Assembly: GCA_037367355.1 (NCBI GenBank)
Contig: CM074695.1
Location: 4,340,001 to 4,404,000, forward strand
Direction: 5' to 3'
DNA: 64,000 nucleotides
From: Neoscytalidium dimidiatum
Lineage: Eukaryota; Ascomycota; Dothideomycetes; Botryosphaeriales; Botryosphaeriaceae
Shown: piece after piece, positions 1 to 10,976 of the stretch
How the letters are laid out: every line of letters begins with the position of its first letter
How positions within the stretch are numbered: position 1 is the first letter of the stretch
Translations under genes and position numbers: made by a program
Notes under the pieces: model-generated
What the model was told of the DNA's origin: nothing
The model's database searches: none
The model's input: the letters and a program-made list of their open reading frames with translations, nothing else

Positions 1-1083
1 TCTGCGGACGCCACAAGTGATCAGATAAAAAGCACTGCAGCGACGCCGTACGGCGCGCGTCTGGGCGCTCTCGGCGCAGGCTCATATTCCCAGCCCGGCA
101 GCCCTCCACGCTACACGCATGAGCACGCCAAGTTCTCACCCAGCCTTGCCTTCTTCATCCACCCACGCCGCCCGCGCTGCAGCCACCCTCACCAGCACGC
201 TTCACCTCCCCCCCAGAGCGCGCCTGCGCTGTCGCCGTCGTCCATCCGTCCTCTGGAGTTGAAGCTGAAGCCGAAGCTGAACCCAAAGCTGCGCTGCCTG
301 AACGAAGCTCCCAGTGCGCTGCTGCGCCCGCCCGCGCACCAGCTGCGCTCGCCCGCGCCGCCGTCACCACTGTGTCACCGGCCTGGATGCTGCCAGCCGC
401 CGCGTCAGTAGAGCGCAAGTCAGGCTCCCACCGCGCGCCGGTCGCAACGCGCTGCCCGGCTGGTAACGTCTCCTGCTCAGCTCTGTCAGCGTCAGCTTAT
501 CTGTAGACTCTCTGCCTGTCGACTCGCTGCCCAGCCCCGGTACGGCGCGCGCTGCTGAGTGATCCATTCCCGTCCTCGCAGGCGTGCGTCGTCAGACAGC
601 TGGCCAGCCAAAGCCTGCCGCTCCCTTGCATCACCATCCGCATAACATCAACTTCTGAGACCTATCTTGACGCTTTGTCTACTACACCGCCGGCATACCA
701 CTGCCCTCCGTCGCTCTCTGCCTTTCCCCTCGCTCCCTACTGCTGAACGAGTCGCCCTGCTCTTGCGACCAGCGCCTGCACCAACCGGCCGCGCGCCCGT
801 ATCAAATCTACCGAAACGACCGCCGGAGTCTCTGCTGGTACCCGCCAGTGGAGAGGGCCGGACGCCACCACAACGAACGCGCCATACACGACATGTCATG
901 CGTAGGCGGCGGGACGACATCTCTACGCAAAGGCATAGGCACAGCCGGTCTTCTTAGACTGCCTATATGATTAAAGGCCCTTTAGCGTTAATCTTATCTT
1001 CTCCCGGGCCTTAACACGTCGGCGGCCCTCCTCCATAGTCGACGTACTTTTTTTTCAGCGCTTGTACCAGTAGCTCTATAGAG
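1..1083 (+). promoter_or_regulatory. Upstream/leader region of the GT41 glycosyltransferase gene
   Basis: No protein gene is recognisable in this kilobase. The stretch is C/T-rich on the + strand, the usual look of a fungal promoter and leader. A run of eight T followed by CAG at about 1048-1058, just 25 bases before the chosen ATG, resembles a 3' splice site and could be the end of a 5'-UTR intron, but no partner donor can be fixed by eye. Short open frames here (for example 667-957) have no family resemblance. Confidence 0.4.
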
Positions 1084-4000
1084 ATGACGACGATACGACA
1101 ATACCCCCCGCAACCCCAGGCCCCAGCGCACCCGTTTGGCCGTAATCCAACGTATGCGAATTACAACTCACTCCCAACCACGCCCCGTATAGGACCCTTC
1201 CCCGACAAGGTGTCCCGAGATCGCCTCCTACAGCTGCCCCAGCAATACGCTCACCCGCTTCAAAGGACAAATTCTTATCCCCTTCGTGGTGCCTCGAAGG
1301 ACGGCCAGGCTAAATCAGAGCGATCGGAAAACATGCTTCGCCGGAAAACCCCAAACGGCATCATTCCTGAGGCTTATGATGGTAGCGCCTCGGAAAAGCC
1401 CCATGCTATGAAGCACATTTTACTTCCTGTTACGACGGCCGATGGTGCGGTGCAACAGCCGACCATTCCGTATGGCCACACGCAGGAACTTCCTCTCCGC
1501 ACACCTGGCATGATGCAACAGGGTTCACACAGCCAGGTTCAGCAGCAATTGCTGCCGGGTGATAATTGGGATCTCAATCAGTTTAGCTTTGATCCTCCAA
1601 ACGTGAGTCGGAAGCGAGGCCAGCAGCAGTTTCCTCAGATTGATTCGATGCTGAACCAGGTGCCAACACCTCAACAGCAGTTACAGTATCTGCAGCTGGG
1701 TCAACAGTATGGGGTTGCATTGCAACCACCCCTGCAAGCTCCCCTGGGACCCACCGTGTCAAATGAAACAGGTCTTTACGGTCCTTACTGGCCAGATGGC
1801 ACCTACGTTCCGTATCGTCCAGCGGCTGTAAGGGACCCTCGTTTTAACACAGCCGCGCTGTCTACGTGGAACCATCAGCAATCTAGTTTCAGCAATCGGA
1901 TGAACGGCAATTGGCCGCCCCTTGGTAACCTGTCTCTGGAGAACTCCAATTGGAAAGCTCAACAACAATCTCAGCTTGGCCACTCCCTCACTCCGGGCGC
2001 CGTGGGTTATAATGCCCAGGGTGCAGCATATGGTTTGACACAGAACTTCAATAGCCATAGTGATTCAGCTTGGCTTTCTGGACAACAGCAACCATCACAA
2101 CAATTTCTCAGTTCAGATCAAAACTCTCACCACAATAATTATCAGAATGGCATGAGCCAGACTAATTTTCAGCGTCCTGCAATACCGCATCAATCAGCTA
2201 CGTACCATCCGGGAGATGCTACATCTCGTGGAGAGGTTACGCCTCTCGGACCGCCCCCTTCGGATTTTGGACCCACATCTAACAATGCTCAGACTAGAGA
2301 GCGAGTTCTTGACTGGGCTCACCAGATTTATGTCGAACTCTTGAGCTATCTCCACCATTCGCGGAGGCAGGGGCATCACGGGCGAAATGCGCACGGGCAG
2401 CTACAGCCTAGCATTTTTCCGAAACCACCCCGTCAACCTGGTGCTGATTTCTCTGGAAGTTCAACAAAATCCGAACATCGTCAACAACATGCTCTGAACA
2501 ATGGGGGTAATGTGGATCCAAATTCGGCGCTCACGCACGCGCGTTCAGCCTCGTTCTGGAAAGATCATCACAGACGCTCTTCATGGCAACAACCAATGGT
2601 CAATGGCTTAGGCATTCAACAGCCTGTGCAGCCAGCAGACACATATCGGAGTCTGCGGAGGATGTCGGGCACATCGTTCCCTTCAATGTACCTTTCAGTA
2701 ACTCGCGATCTTCCTTCCACCGCGGTGTCCGCTCTGGATCAAATCACTCAATATTGCCAGGAAAGTTCCTGGAAATGGATTGACGGTATTCTGGTTGGCG
2801 GTTGCCTTGCTTATGCTCTTGGTGATTATCAGAAAGCTTTGGTTTGGTATTCCAAGATATTGGAAATTGACTCAGAGTAAGATCTCCATATGCTGTTCCT
2901 TTGACGGTGGATAAGTTCACACGCTAACTACCTCACAGCCATGTTGAAGCGTTATCGAATGTCGCTGCGACGCTGCATTCCTTAGGGAGGAAGCAAGAAG
3001 CCGAACAGCACTGGTGGAAAGCGATTCGGTTGCGACCTTCTTATTTCGAAGCAGTGGAGCATCTTGTCCAACTGCTTTGCACAGATCACCGTGGGAAAGA
3101 AGCAGTCACCATCATTGACCACATCGAGCGCTCGTTGCAATTGCCAAGGACCTACTCTGATCGACGAAGCGAAGTCTCGAGTGGGGGAAGATCACCACAA
3201 TCGGAAGCATCTGACAAGCCTATCTTCGAATATGATGGAGAGCAAGACAATCTTCCGAAGGAACTCAATAGCATGCCGGGCTCCGACGCTCCAGGTTTCG
3301 GGACTAGTGGTTACGCCATTTCCGGATCCGACAATGGTCGCATGTTGTCTCTGGTCCACGCAAAGGGCAATCTGCTTTACAGTATGGGTGACAACGCTGG
3401 GGCAGCCAAGGCTTTCGAGAACGCCGTTCTCATCAGTGCCGGAAAGCGCGTTGGAGGTATCACCAGCCTTATCAAGCACGTCCTCAAAGTGGTTGATGAA
3501 GATGAGTTCGGAACGGCTGCTCCGGGAATGCACTCTTCGAGCTCGACGGAACCGATCTTGCTCCCGCCGGTTGCCGCACTCCGTACGGCGCAGCTCGCAT
3601 TTCCTAATAATGGCGATCTACCCGGTCTTCGTTACATTCCGAATAAGGGCATGGCTAAGAAGGCTGCGGTTTCGACGACGAGTAACTCATTGCTGTCTCT
3701 AGCCAAGATTTTCCAGGATGGTATGGCATCAGGGCTGCCAAAAGCATCGTATCAATCAGCGTACGGTGTTCGCGAAATCCTGGCTCTGTACTATCTTTCA
3801 CTCTCGTTACAACCAAGCCCGTCCACTGCCAACAATGTCGGCATCTTGCTCGCTAGTGTTCAGCAAACGGTTCCTCCTAAGAAGATCTATCAAGATCCTC
3901 AGCAGACAAGAATTCCTGGTGTCGTACCTGGAAGCGGCATCGCTCTTGCTCTTGCATATTACAACTATGGTCTCAATCTTGATGCCGGGCATGCTCACCT

Positions 4001-6302
4001 GTACACGAACCTCGGCAGTCTTCTGAAGGACCTCGGTCAGCTGAAAATGGCGATCGCAATGTACGAACAGGCCGTCCACTGCGACGGAAGCTTTGACATT
4101 GCCTTAGCAAACTTGGCCAATGCCGTCAAGGATGACGGAAGGATCGCCGATGCCATCGTCTACTATAAACGTGCTGTCAAGGTTAATCCGGACTTTGCAG
4201 AAGCGGTATGCGGTCTGGCGAATGCCTTGAATTCCGTGTGTGGATGGGCAGGTCGCGGCGGTATTGCGAATGACGGAGGCAAGCGAGACCGCTGGCATGT
4301 CGACGACCATGGAATGCTTCTTGATGCAACCAAACCTGGCGCGGTCAGCTCAGGCTGGCTCAAACGTGTGGTTGACTTGGTCGAAAAACAATTGGGTGAG
4401 GGTGAAGACTGGGGTCGTGGCTCGCTCAATGCCAACTTTGTGCAGACCATTCTCCAAATACTTGCTTTCACTAACAGTAATCAGAAAGAGGCTCAAGAGC
4501 GTGTCGAAGAGATGAAGCGAACGCTAAGGAGCTGGTCCGGCCAGAAGTGGGAAGGTCAACGACTGGTTCGCTTGGCTGAGCGTGCTATTCGACGACTGGT
4601 TTGGCAATGGTACCATGACAGATGGGTAAGAGGCAAGGATCGCAACATCTCTTACTATCGCCGTCCTGCACTTCCATCAAGTCTTACCGTTCCGACCGCA
4701 CCGACGGTCCTACCATTCCATACTTTTACCTGTCCTATGTCAGCCAAACAGATCCGTCTCATCTCCCAGAGGAACGGACTCAGGATATCGGTCTCCACTC
4801 TCAAAGCCCCATGGATGCCCTATACGGTCTTTGAACCTCCAGCGCCACCCAATCCATACCTCAAAGTCGGCTACGTCTCTTCTGACTTCAACAACCACCC
4901 GTTGGCACACTTAATGCAGTCAGTTTTCGGTATGCATAACCGTGCGCGAGTGAAGGCATACTGTTATGCCACGACTATGAGCGACAATTCTCCGCATCGG
5001 CAGCAGATTGAGCGAGAAGCACCTGTCTTCTATGATGCGCATACGTGGTCCGCGGAGAGACTGGTTCAACAAATTGTCAAAGATGGAATCCACGTACTGA
5101 TCAATTTGAACGGTTACACACGTGGTGCTCGCAACGAAGTTTTCGCTGCTCGGCCTGCGCCCATTCAGATGTCGTTCATGGGCTTCGCTGGTACTCTCGG
5201 AGCCGAGTGGTGCGACTACCTTCTCGCGGATGACACTGCGGTTCCACCCAGTACACTGCGACCATGGCGCAGGAATGTGGATCTTGAGGATCAACTCGTG
5301 GACGAGAACAGTGGCGGTGACCAGGATGACTGGGTGTACGGTGAGAACATCATCTATTGCAAGAATACGTTCTTCTGTTGCGACCATCGCCAAAGCGCCC
5401 CGGATGTACATGGCGAACAGCTGGATTGGGAACAAGAACAGATGAGGAGATGGCAGATGCGCAAAGAGATCTTCCCGGATCTGCCAAACGATGTCATCAT
5501 CCTCGGAAACTTCAACCAGCTGTACAAGGTAAGCAGCTTCCCGAATTCACCCCTTTTGGGTGGCTTCGCTTGTCCAGCGTATGTTGCATGTCAGCCAAGC
5601 TTACGGATCTCACAGATCGAACCAACAACGTTCCGCACCTGGCTTCGCATCCTCGCAAATTTGCCGAAAGCTATCCTCTGGCTCCTGCGCTTCCCGGACG
5701 TCGGTGAGACCCATCTCAAACAAACGGCTCTCGCTTGGGCCGGGCCTGAAGTTGCGTCGCGCGTCATCTTCACTGATGTCGCTCCAAAACACCAACATAT
5801 TGCTCGCGCTCGTGTTTGTGACCTCTTCCTGGACACGCCCGAGTGTAATGCTCATACCACGGCTGCCGATGTACTTTGGAGCGGTACGCCTCTGCTCACG
5901 CTGCCAAGATATCCGTACAAGATGTGCTCGCGCATGGCAGCGTCCATTCTCAAGGGCGCTCTTCCAGATAATCAGGCAGGACAACAAGCGGCACGTGAAC
6001 TCATCGCCCAGAACGAGGACGATTATGAGCGGCTTGCCATCAAGCTAGGAAGCAGCATAAGATATCATGGTCACCGAATCAGCGGTCGTCTGGCAGATCT
6101 AAGGAGACTGCTGTACGAGAGCAGATTTGGGTCCGCGCTCTTCGACACCAAGAGATGGGTGACAGACCTCGAGGAGGCATACGAAACGGCATGGGATCGG
6201 TGGGTCAAAGGTCAAGGAGGAGATATTTGGCTCAAAGGAAGTCGGCCACCAGGTGTGCTACCTGTTCCTTCCTGGTGGCAGTACAGCCGACCGATAAGGT
6301 AA
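1084..6302 (+). CDS. TPR-containing UDP-GlcNAc:protein O-GlcNAc transferase (GT41), three exons
   Basis: Predicted to transfer GlcNAc from UDP-GlcNAc to Ser/Thr of nuclear and cytosolic proteins, as animal OGT does. Inferred exons are 1084-2876, 2939-5528 and 5616-6302, joined by GT-AG introns with clean reading continuity, giving 1,689 residues. The first ~550 residues are Gln/Pro-rich and probably disordered. TPR units lie around 555-665 and 940-1040. The catalytic half (about 1240-1640) carries GYVSSDF and NHPLAHLMQS, INLNGYTRGARNE, RPAPIQMSFMG, FNQLYK, LWLLRFP, and LDTPECNAHTTAADVLWSGTP, each matching an OGT block. The lysine of FNQLYK (residue 1461, aligned with human OGT Lys842) is the last codon of exon 2. 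The 87-bp intron that follows is in frame and stop-free. It is longer than animal OGT (~1,046 residues) because of the N-terminal region. Start chosen as the first ATG of the open frame; an upstream exon is possible. Confidence 0.9.
5529..5615 (+). other. Intron 2 of the GT41 gene, 3n and stop-free
   Basis: The donor is GTAAGC at 5529 and the acceptor CACAG ends at 5615; length is 87 bp (29 codons) with no in-frame stop. It is called an intron because the OGT family continues directly from FNQLYK to an I-(D/E)-P-(S/T)-T-F segment, and the intervening 29 codons have no counterpart in the family. Retention would leave the frame intact. Confidence 0.8.
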
Positions 6303-8690
6303 TCGGGATTCCAACACGGATTATCGAGCGAGGAAATTTATTCCGCTAGTGGGCGACATCGAAGAGAGGCGTATTGGGAGTTTTTTTTTTTGTTATCTTT
6401 TTGCGGGTCTGCAGCTGAGACAGGCCGGATATCGGGGTTCCGGCAGCATGCAACAAGGGTGGCGAGATCGTCCGCAAGATTCGCAACGTCTTCCGAAGGG
6501 CGTTCTAGTCCTTGGCATACGAGTTCCATCCGGATCGCCTCCCTTTGCTCTGCATGTTCCAAGACGTCTCGTTGTTCTCCAAGCCGCGAGTCAGTCGCTT
6601 GGATGTTGGTGCTTTGGTGTCTTGGAGTCCAGCGTTCAGTTGAATAGGGACGATGAAGTGGTGGCGGACGCCTTATATCCACCTGCTGTTTATTTGCGCA
6701 CCATGGCCATATCCGCTGGTTTCGAGACCAGGCAGGAGAGTAATCTTTTGGGTAGTAGGAGTATGGGACTTTGATTTTTCTGCCGTTGAATGCCTCTTAA
6801 CTGGGTCCATTCGCACATCACCGCCACCATTCTCACCGGGAATCCCTTGTCCTTCTTGTCGTATAACCTAGCTATTGCATTTTGGCGTTTCTGTTGTTGG
6901 GGGCTTCGCGATTCCTTTTTGACGGTGAAAAAAAAAAAAAGGGAATGACGTATCATGAAGTTTTCTGCCCGCCCAGTGAAGGAGAGGAATGGGAGTTTCG
7001 TCCTTGATTCTTGTTCTTTTTAGTTGGTGACGATGAGTGGACGCTCTTTGAACTCCCTCAGCATAACCTCCTTTCTCCAACTGGGGACTGTGGCTGGTTT
7101 TTTTTTTTTTTTCCTCAACGAATTTTGGCACATGAGATATAAGTGTGTCGGCTGATAGATACCCTACTAAATTTTTTTTTTCTTTTCTTTTCAGATGCCC
7201 CGCTGGTTTTTGGGCGATTTCTAATCCTCCTGATCACAGCCCGCTCTGAGAATATCATTTCTTCCGTGTTGCTGCCTATCGGATCGATGATCTTGCTTCT
7301 TCATACATGATGAACCTGTGGCACTCGAAACGCAGATTCCTGTTCCCGTGTCTCAAGCCTCATCCACCATTTCCTCCGTACGCGCTCTCTCGTTGAGGCA
7401 TACGTTTTCGGTCATTCGTACGGTCTCTCCTCAGGGACACGCATGCGCACGGGGCCCCGGTGTCGCGAGTTTCACATGCGTAAGCGCGGCCGTTGCTGGA
7501 GCGTGATAATCAAACAACCGACCAAGGCCACTTGCACTTCCCTGATGGTGTCGATGGTGTCGGCTAAATGACAGGATACTCGTTTCCTGCTACTGTCCTA
7601 CTCGAAAGAGGGAGGGAAGGGGGGGGGGGTTTGTTATCTACCGCCGGGTAAACAAGGAGAAATAGAGGATCAACAGTTGGATATCACGCATGAAAATTCC
7701 CACGTCAATTACTTCCCGGGACTACATACGCGAACGTGGGGGAGTTCTTTTTTTCTTTTCTTCTTCTTTTCTCAGACCGCTTTCATGCTGTGTTGGGGAC
7801 TCTTCCCGATGGTGTTTCAGCCTCGCCGCCACCGAACGCAAGAACACCATGATCCGCGGCCATGCCGGAGTCGTTCACGGTCGTATGGCACAGGAGCTGC
7901 CAAAGGACCGGGCTCCCTGGCTCCCGTCGTCCACGCGGACTCTCTTGTTGATGATGCTCGGACGCGCGGTGTTTCGGCCTGGTCGGTCGTCAGCCCGTTG
8001 GATTCCCACGTCATCTCATTTGCCTTTCCCAGCGGCTTCCTGTTCTCATTTTTTTCTTTTCTTTTCGTCTTTTATTCTTGTCAAAATAGAGCAGAAGCGA
8101 TCCGTGATCGGCGGGCGCCGTCATGTGCACTCGGGTGTATAAGGGTGGTCACGCCCGGTTCGGCGGAAGAAAAATTTAGCTCTTCGATATGCAGCAACTA
8201 GCTTCGCATGTGTGTGTGTGTGTGTGTGTGTGTGGGGTTGGAGCAGCGTTTTAGCACATGCTAACGACATCTCTACGTCCGCGTCGCTCACTCCCAAATT
8301 CCCCGCTTTACGGGTAATGGACATCGGGATCCCCGCTGCGTTTTGCTTTCAGCATCGCCATTCTCGTCGGCTGGATACCCGCAGCGCTGAGGAGTTATTT
8401 CTCAACGCCTATTAAGATCATCCGAGTGCCAAGTGAACAAAAAGCAAGAAAAAGAACTTTGGGGAGAGGGCGAGTTTCTCTACGCGGTGGTATTGCGTTC
8501 TCGAAGATCGCGAGAGAAAACTTATATTGTTGTTGAGGTTGGAAGCGAATGAGTCCGCCTGCAGCCATCCGCCTTTTTTGTTTTTTTGTAAGCTTTGCGC
8601 TATGCGTGGATATTGACCGCTATGCTCCGAGCTCCGTAGCTTGCCTTCTACTCGGGTAGTTTTTTCCGTACGGGCATCATTCGTTGATTT
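6303..8690. other. Gene-poor region downstream of the GT41 gene
   Basis: This holds the 3' UTR and downstream flank of the glycosyltransferase. It contains many homopolymer T or A tracts (for example near 6380, 6928, 7100 and 7172), a G9-10 run near 7621 and a TG microsatellite. The longest open frames (7677-8201 on +, 8418-8831 on -) encode low-complexity sequence without recognisable domains. I see no supportable gene. Confidence 0.5.
8209..8234. repeat. (TG)13 microsatellite
   Basis: Thirteen uninterrupted TG dinucleotides lie in gene-poor DNA. Confidence 0.95.
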
Positions 8691-9830
8691 TCTTGGTTGG
8701 TGCAACTTGCGGCTGTCGGTGGAGACCTTTCTTCTTTGGTATTCGGGGAGGAGCGCTTTGTGGGGGGGGGCGGTTATCTTGCAGCGGGAGTGACACGGCA
8801 GGGAGGCGGGACGGGACGGTACGGGCGGCAAGTAGCAGGCGATTTAGCAATGCTGAAGTGGAGGGAGGAAGGGGGGTGGGGATCGAAAGTTTGTGGTGTG
8901 TTGCGTATGCAGGGCGGAAGGGGGTGAGGGGTATGCGTGAGGTTGATGCATTGCGCTGCAGGGTGTGAGGGCAGTGTAGAACGGGACGATGCGATGACGA
9001 ATTTGGTTGGAATGATTGTGGCGGCGGAGAGAATGTGGATAGTCGAGCAAGGCAGGGCAGTCGAAGAAAGGGCAGTGATGGAGAGGGCAGGGCATAAGAG
9101 CAGGGGCAAAGGAGGGCGGACAACGGCATGTTAGATGCGGGTGCTTACATGCATATACCCACCCGCATGAGCGTTTGATGGTACTTGGTACAGACGGTGG
9201 GAATGATGGGTTGTTGGCGATGCAATGTGCGATGCGTTGGCTACTGTTGGGGAGGTTTCGGGGGAGGTTGGGTCGGCCTTCTCCTTCCTCGACCAAAGGG
9301 GAAGGGCGCTGCGGTTCTTACCGCTGCAGCGAGCGCATTGAACAGTGCGTATGGCGGCAGCTTACGTGATTGCTGGAAAATGTGGGAGGAAGCTTGTTAT
9401 ATTATGCGTGCACCTGCTGTGGGCGGGGAGGAGTCAGCATGTGTTGGCGGGATACGAGCTGCATCAGGTTTCTTGCCCGTACGGGTTGGAGTGCAGTGGT
9501 TCAGAGGACGTTGCTAATAGGTCGCCTGGCTATTTTTCCCGCTGGCGTGATGTTGTGTAACATATGGTTGGTGTGCGGGTGGGTGAGAACAGATACGGGT
9601 GTTTTTTTGCACCATGCGGAATGCGCGTTTGCCTGTACCTGCGGGCAAGGGGCAAGTCCCGGGATCCGGGGTCGAACGTTTGTGCAGCATCCGCTAGCTT
9701 GCAGCACGTCTGCGTAAGAGGCCTTGTTCTAGAGCTGCTTGGTTGGAGTTGACGGCACTGAGTGGAGTGTTGAGGTGATGGAGGGGTAGGCTGGTGCGGA
9801 TGAGGTTTTAGTGTTACAGGGAATTTTCAC
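8690..9830. other. G-rich, C-poor strand-skewed block
   Basis: For about 1.1 kb the + strand is dominated by G and T with very little C (for example a G10 run near 8762 and repeated GGGAGG, GGGCGG and GGGGTGGGGA motifs). Read on the minus strand this is C/A-rich, like a long fungal leader, which is why several overlapping minus-strand open frames (8677-9296) appear here. They have no domain similarity. Function is unknown; it could be a leader of an unannotated minus-strand transcript or simply a skew patch. Confidence 0.5.
9135..9168. repeat. Short perfect inverted repeat (9-bp arms)
   Basis: ATGCGGGTG at 9135-9143 is repeated inverted as CACCCGCAT at 9160-9168, with a 16-base spacer that itself contains the palindrome ATGCAT. 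It could be a dimeric factor-binding site or chance. Confidence 0.5.
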
Positions 9831-10958
9831 AAGAACGATGTTATCATCACCACCAGATTGGCATTTGTCTATAGGCAGCTAGGCGAGACATGGCTTGAAG
9901 GAGCGGGTGAGGCGTATTCTTCCTTCACATCTGTCTCTCTGTTTCCCTTTCCGAGTGTCTCGGGTTGGCGCTGGAGTCCGAAAGGCGCCAAGGAAGAGGC
10001 GTGAGTTGTGACATCATGAAATCGCGAGGTTTGAGCTGTATTCAAAGAAAGGAGGGTCAGAAGAGCATGTACCTCGATTGTAGAAATGATGAAGTGGGAC
10101 CACCATGTCATTGATCAAAAATCTCAATGTAAGGGTTCCGTAAGCGCAACTCGAGCGTTGGTGCCTATGCACGTGAAGTGGAGCAACTGGGCTATACTCA
10201 AATTAAGGGCTTACATTACAGGCCCAGGAGAGACCTTGCTTATCACCACCATATCGCACATTCTACATATGCCTGTCCTCGGAGTTTTTCATCTGTGACC
10301 CTGACCGCCTATCGTCAATAGCGCGTGCTTTTGAGCGAGGGCACAGACGAAGCTTTAGAGGATAAAGAGAAGCAGCATGACTCTCGCTCGGAGTCTTTCA
10401 TGGAAACGTTGCTTCCTGCCACAGTAACGCCAAGGGCCGCTCGACCACAGACGACGTTATCGAAATGCGCCGAGACAGGACGCAAGCACGAATCCACCGC
10501 CCGTATCTGAGCACATGAGACATGCAGGGCCTGGACCCCGTCGTCTCTACATTTCCAGCTCGTGCTTGCGGACGGTGGTGGAGAAAGAGGCTGCTTGGGG
10601 GTGGAGGATGCCGTGGCACCAGGGACAAACCGAGGAGAAAAGGACATGCACATGTGCGGCATTGTGTGTACGTGCTTTCAACGCTTCGGCCGCCCCCTGC
10701 GAGAAGATGTATTCATTGCCTGATCATTCCAACCGCCGGGTGCCCGTTCGTATATGCATTTCTTGCATTATCGCCGCAGCGAAACCCGGGTCTCTGAGAT
10801 CACGGGACTTCAACGGTACAATATTGGCATGCTCGCATTGCACATATGTAAGTAGTTAGCCACGCGCCTCAATTATCAACGCGGCCGGAAAGCAGAGCGC
10901 ACAGAAAAAAGCAAAAGGGGGGTGTGGGAGCGGGAAGCGCGGAAACGCACAGAGGAGT

Positions 10959-10976
10959 AAAAAAAAAAAAAAAAAA
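10959..10976. repeat. A18 homopolymer tract
   Basis: Eighteen consecutive A residues lie in the gene-poor region. Equally long T tracts occur at 21152-21169 and 41472-41489. Confidence 0.9.
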
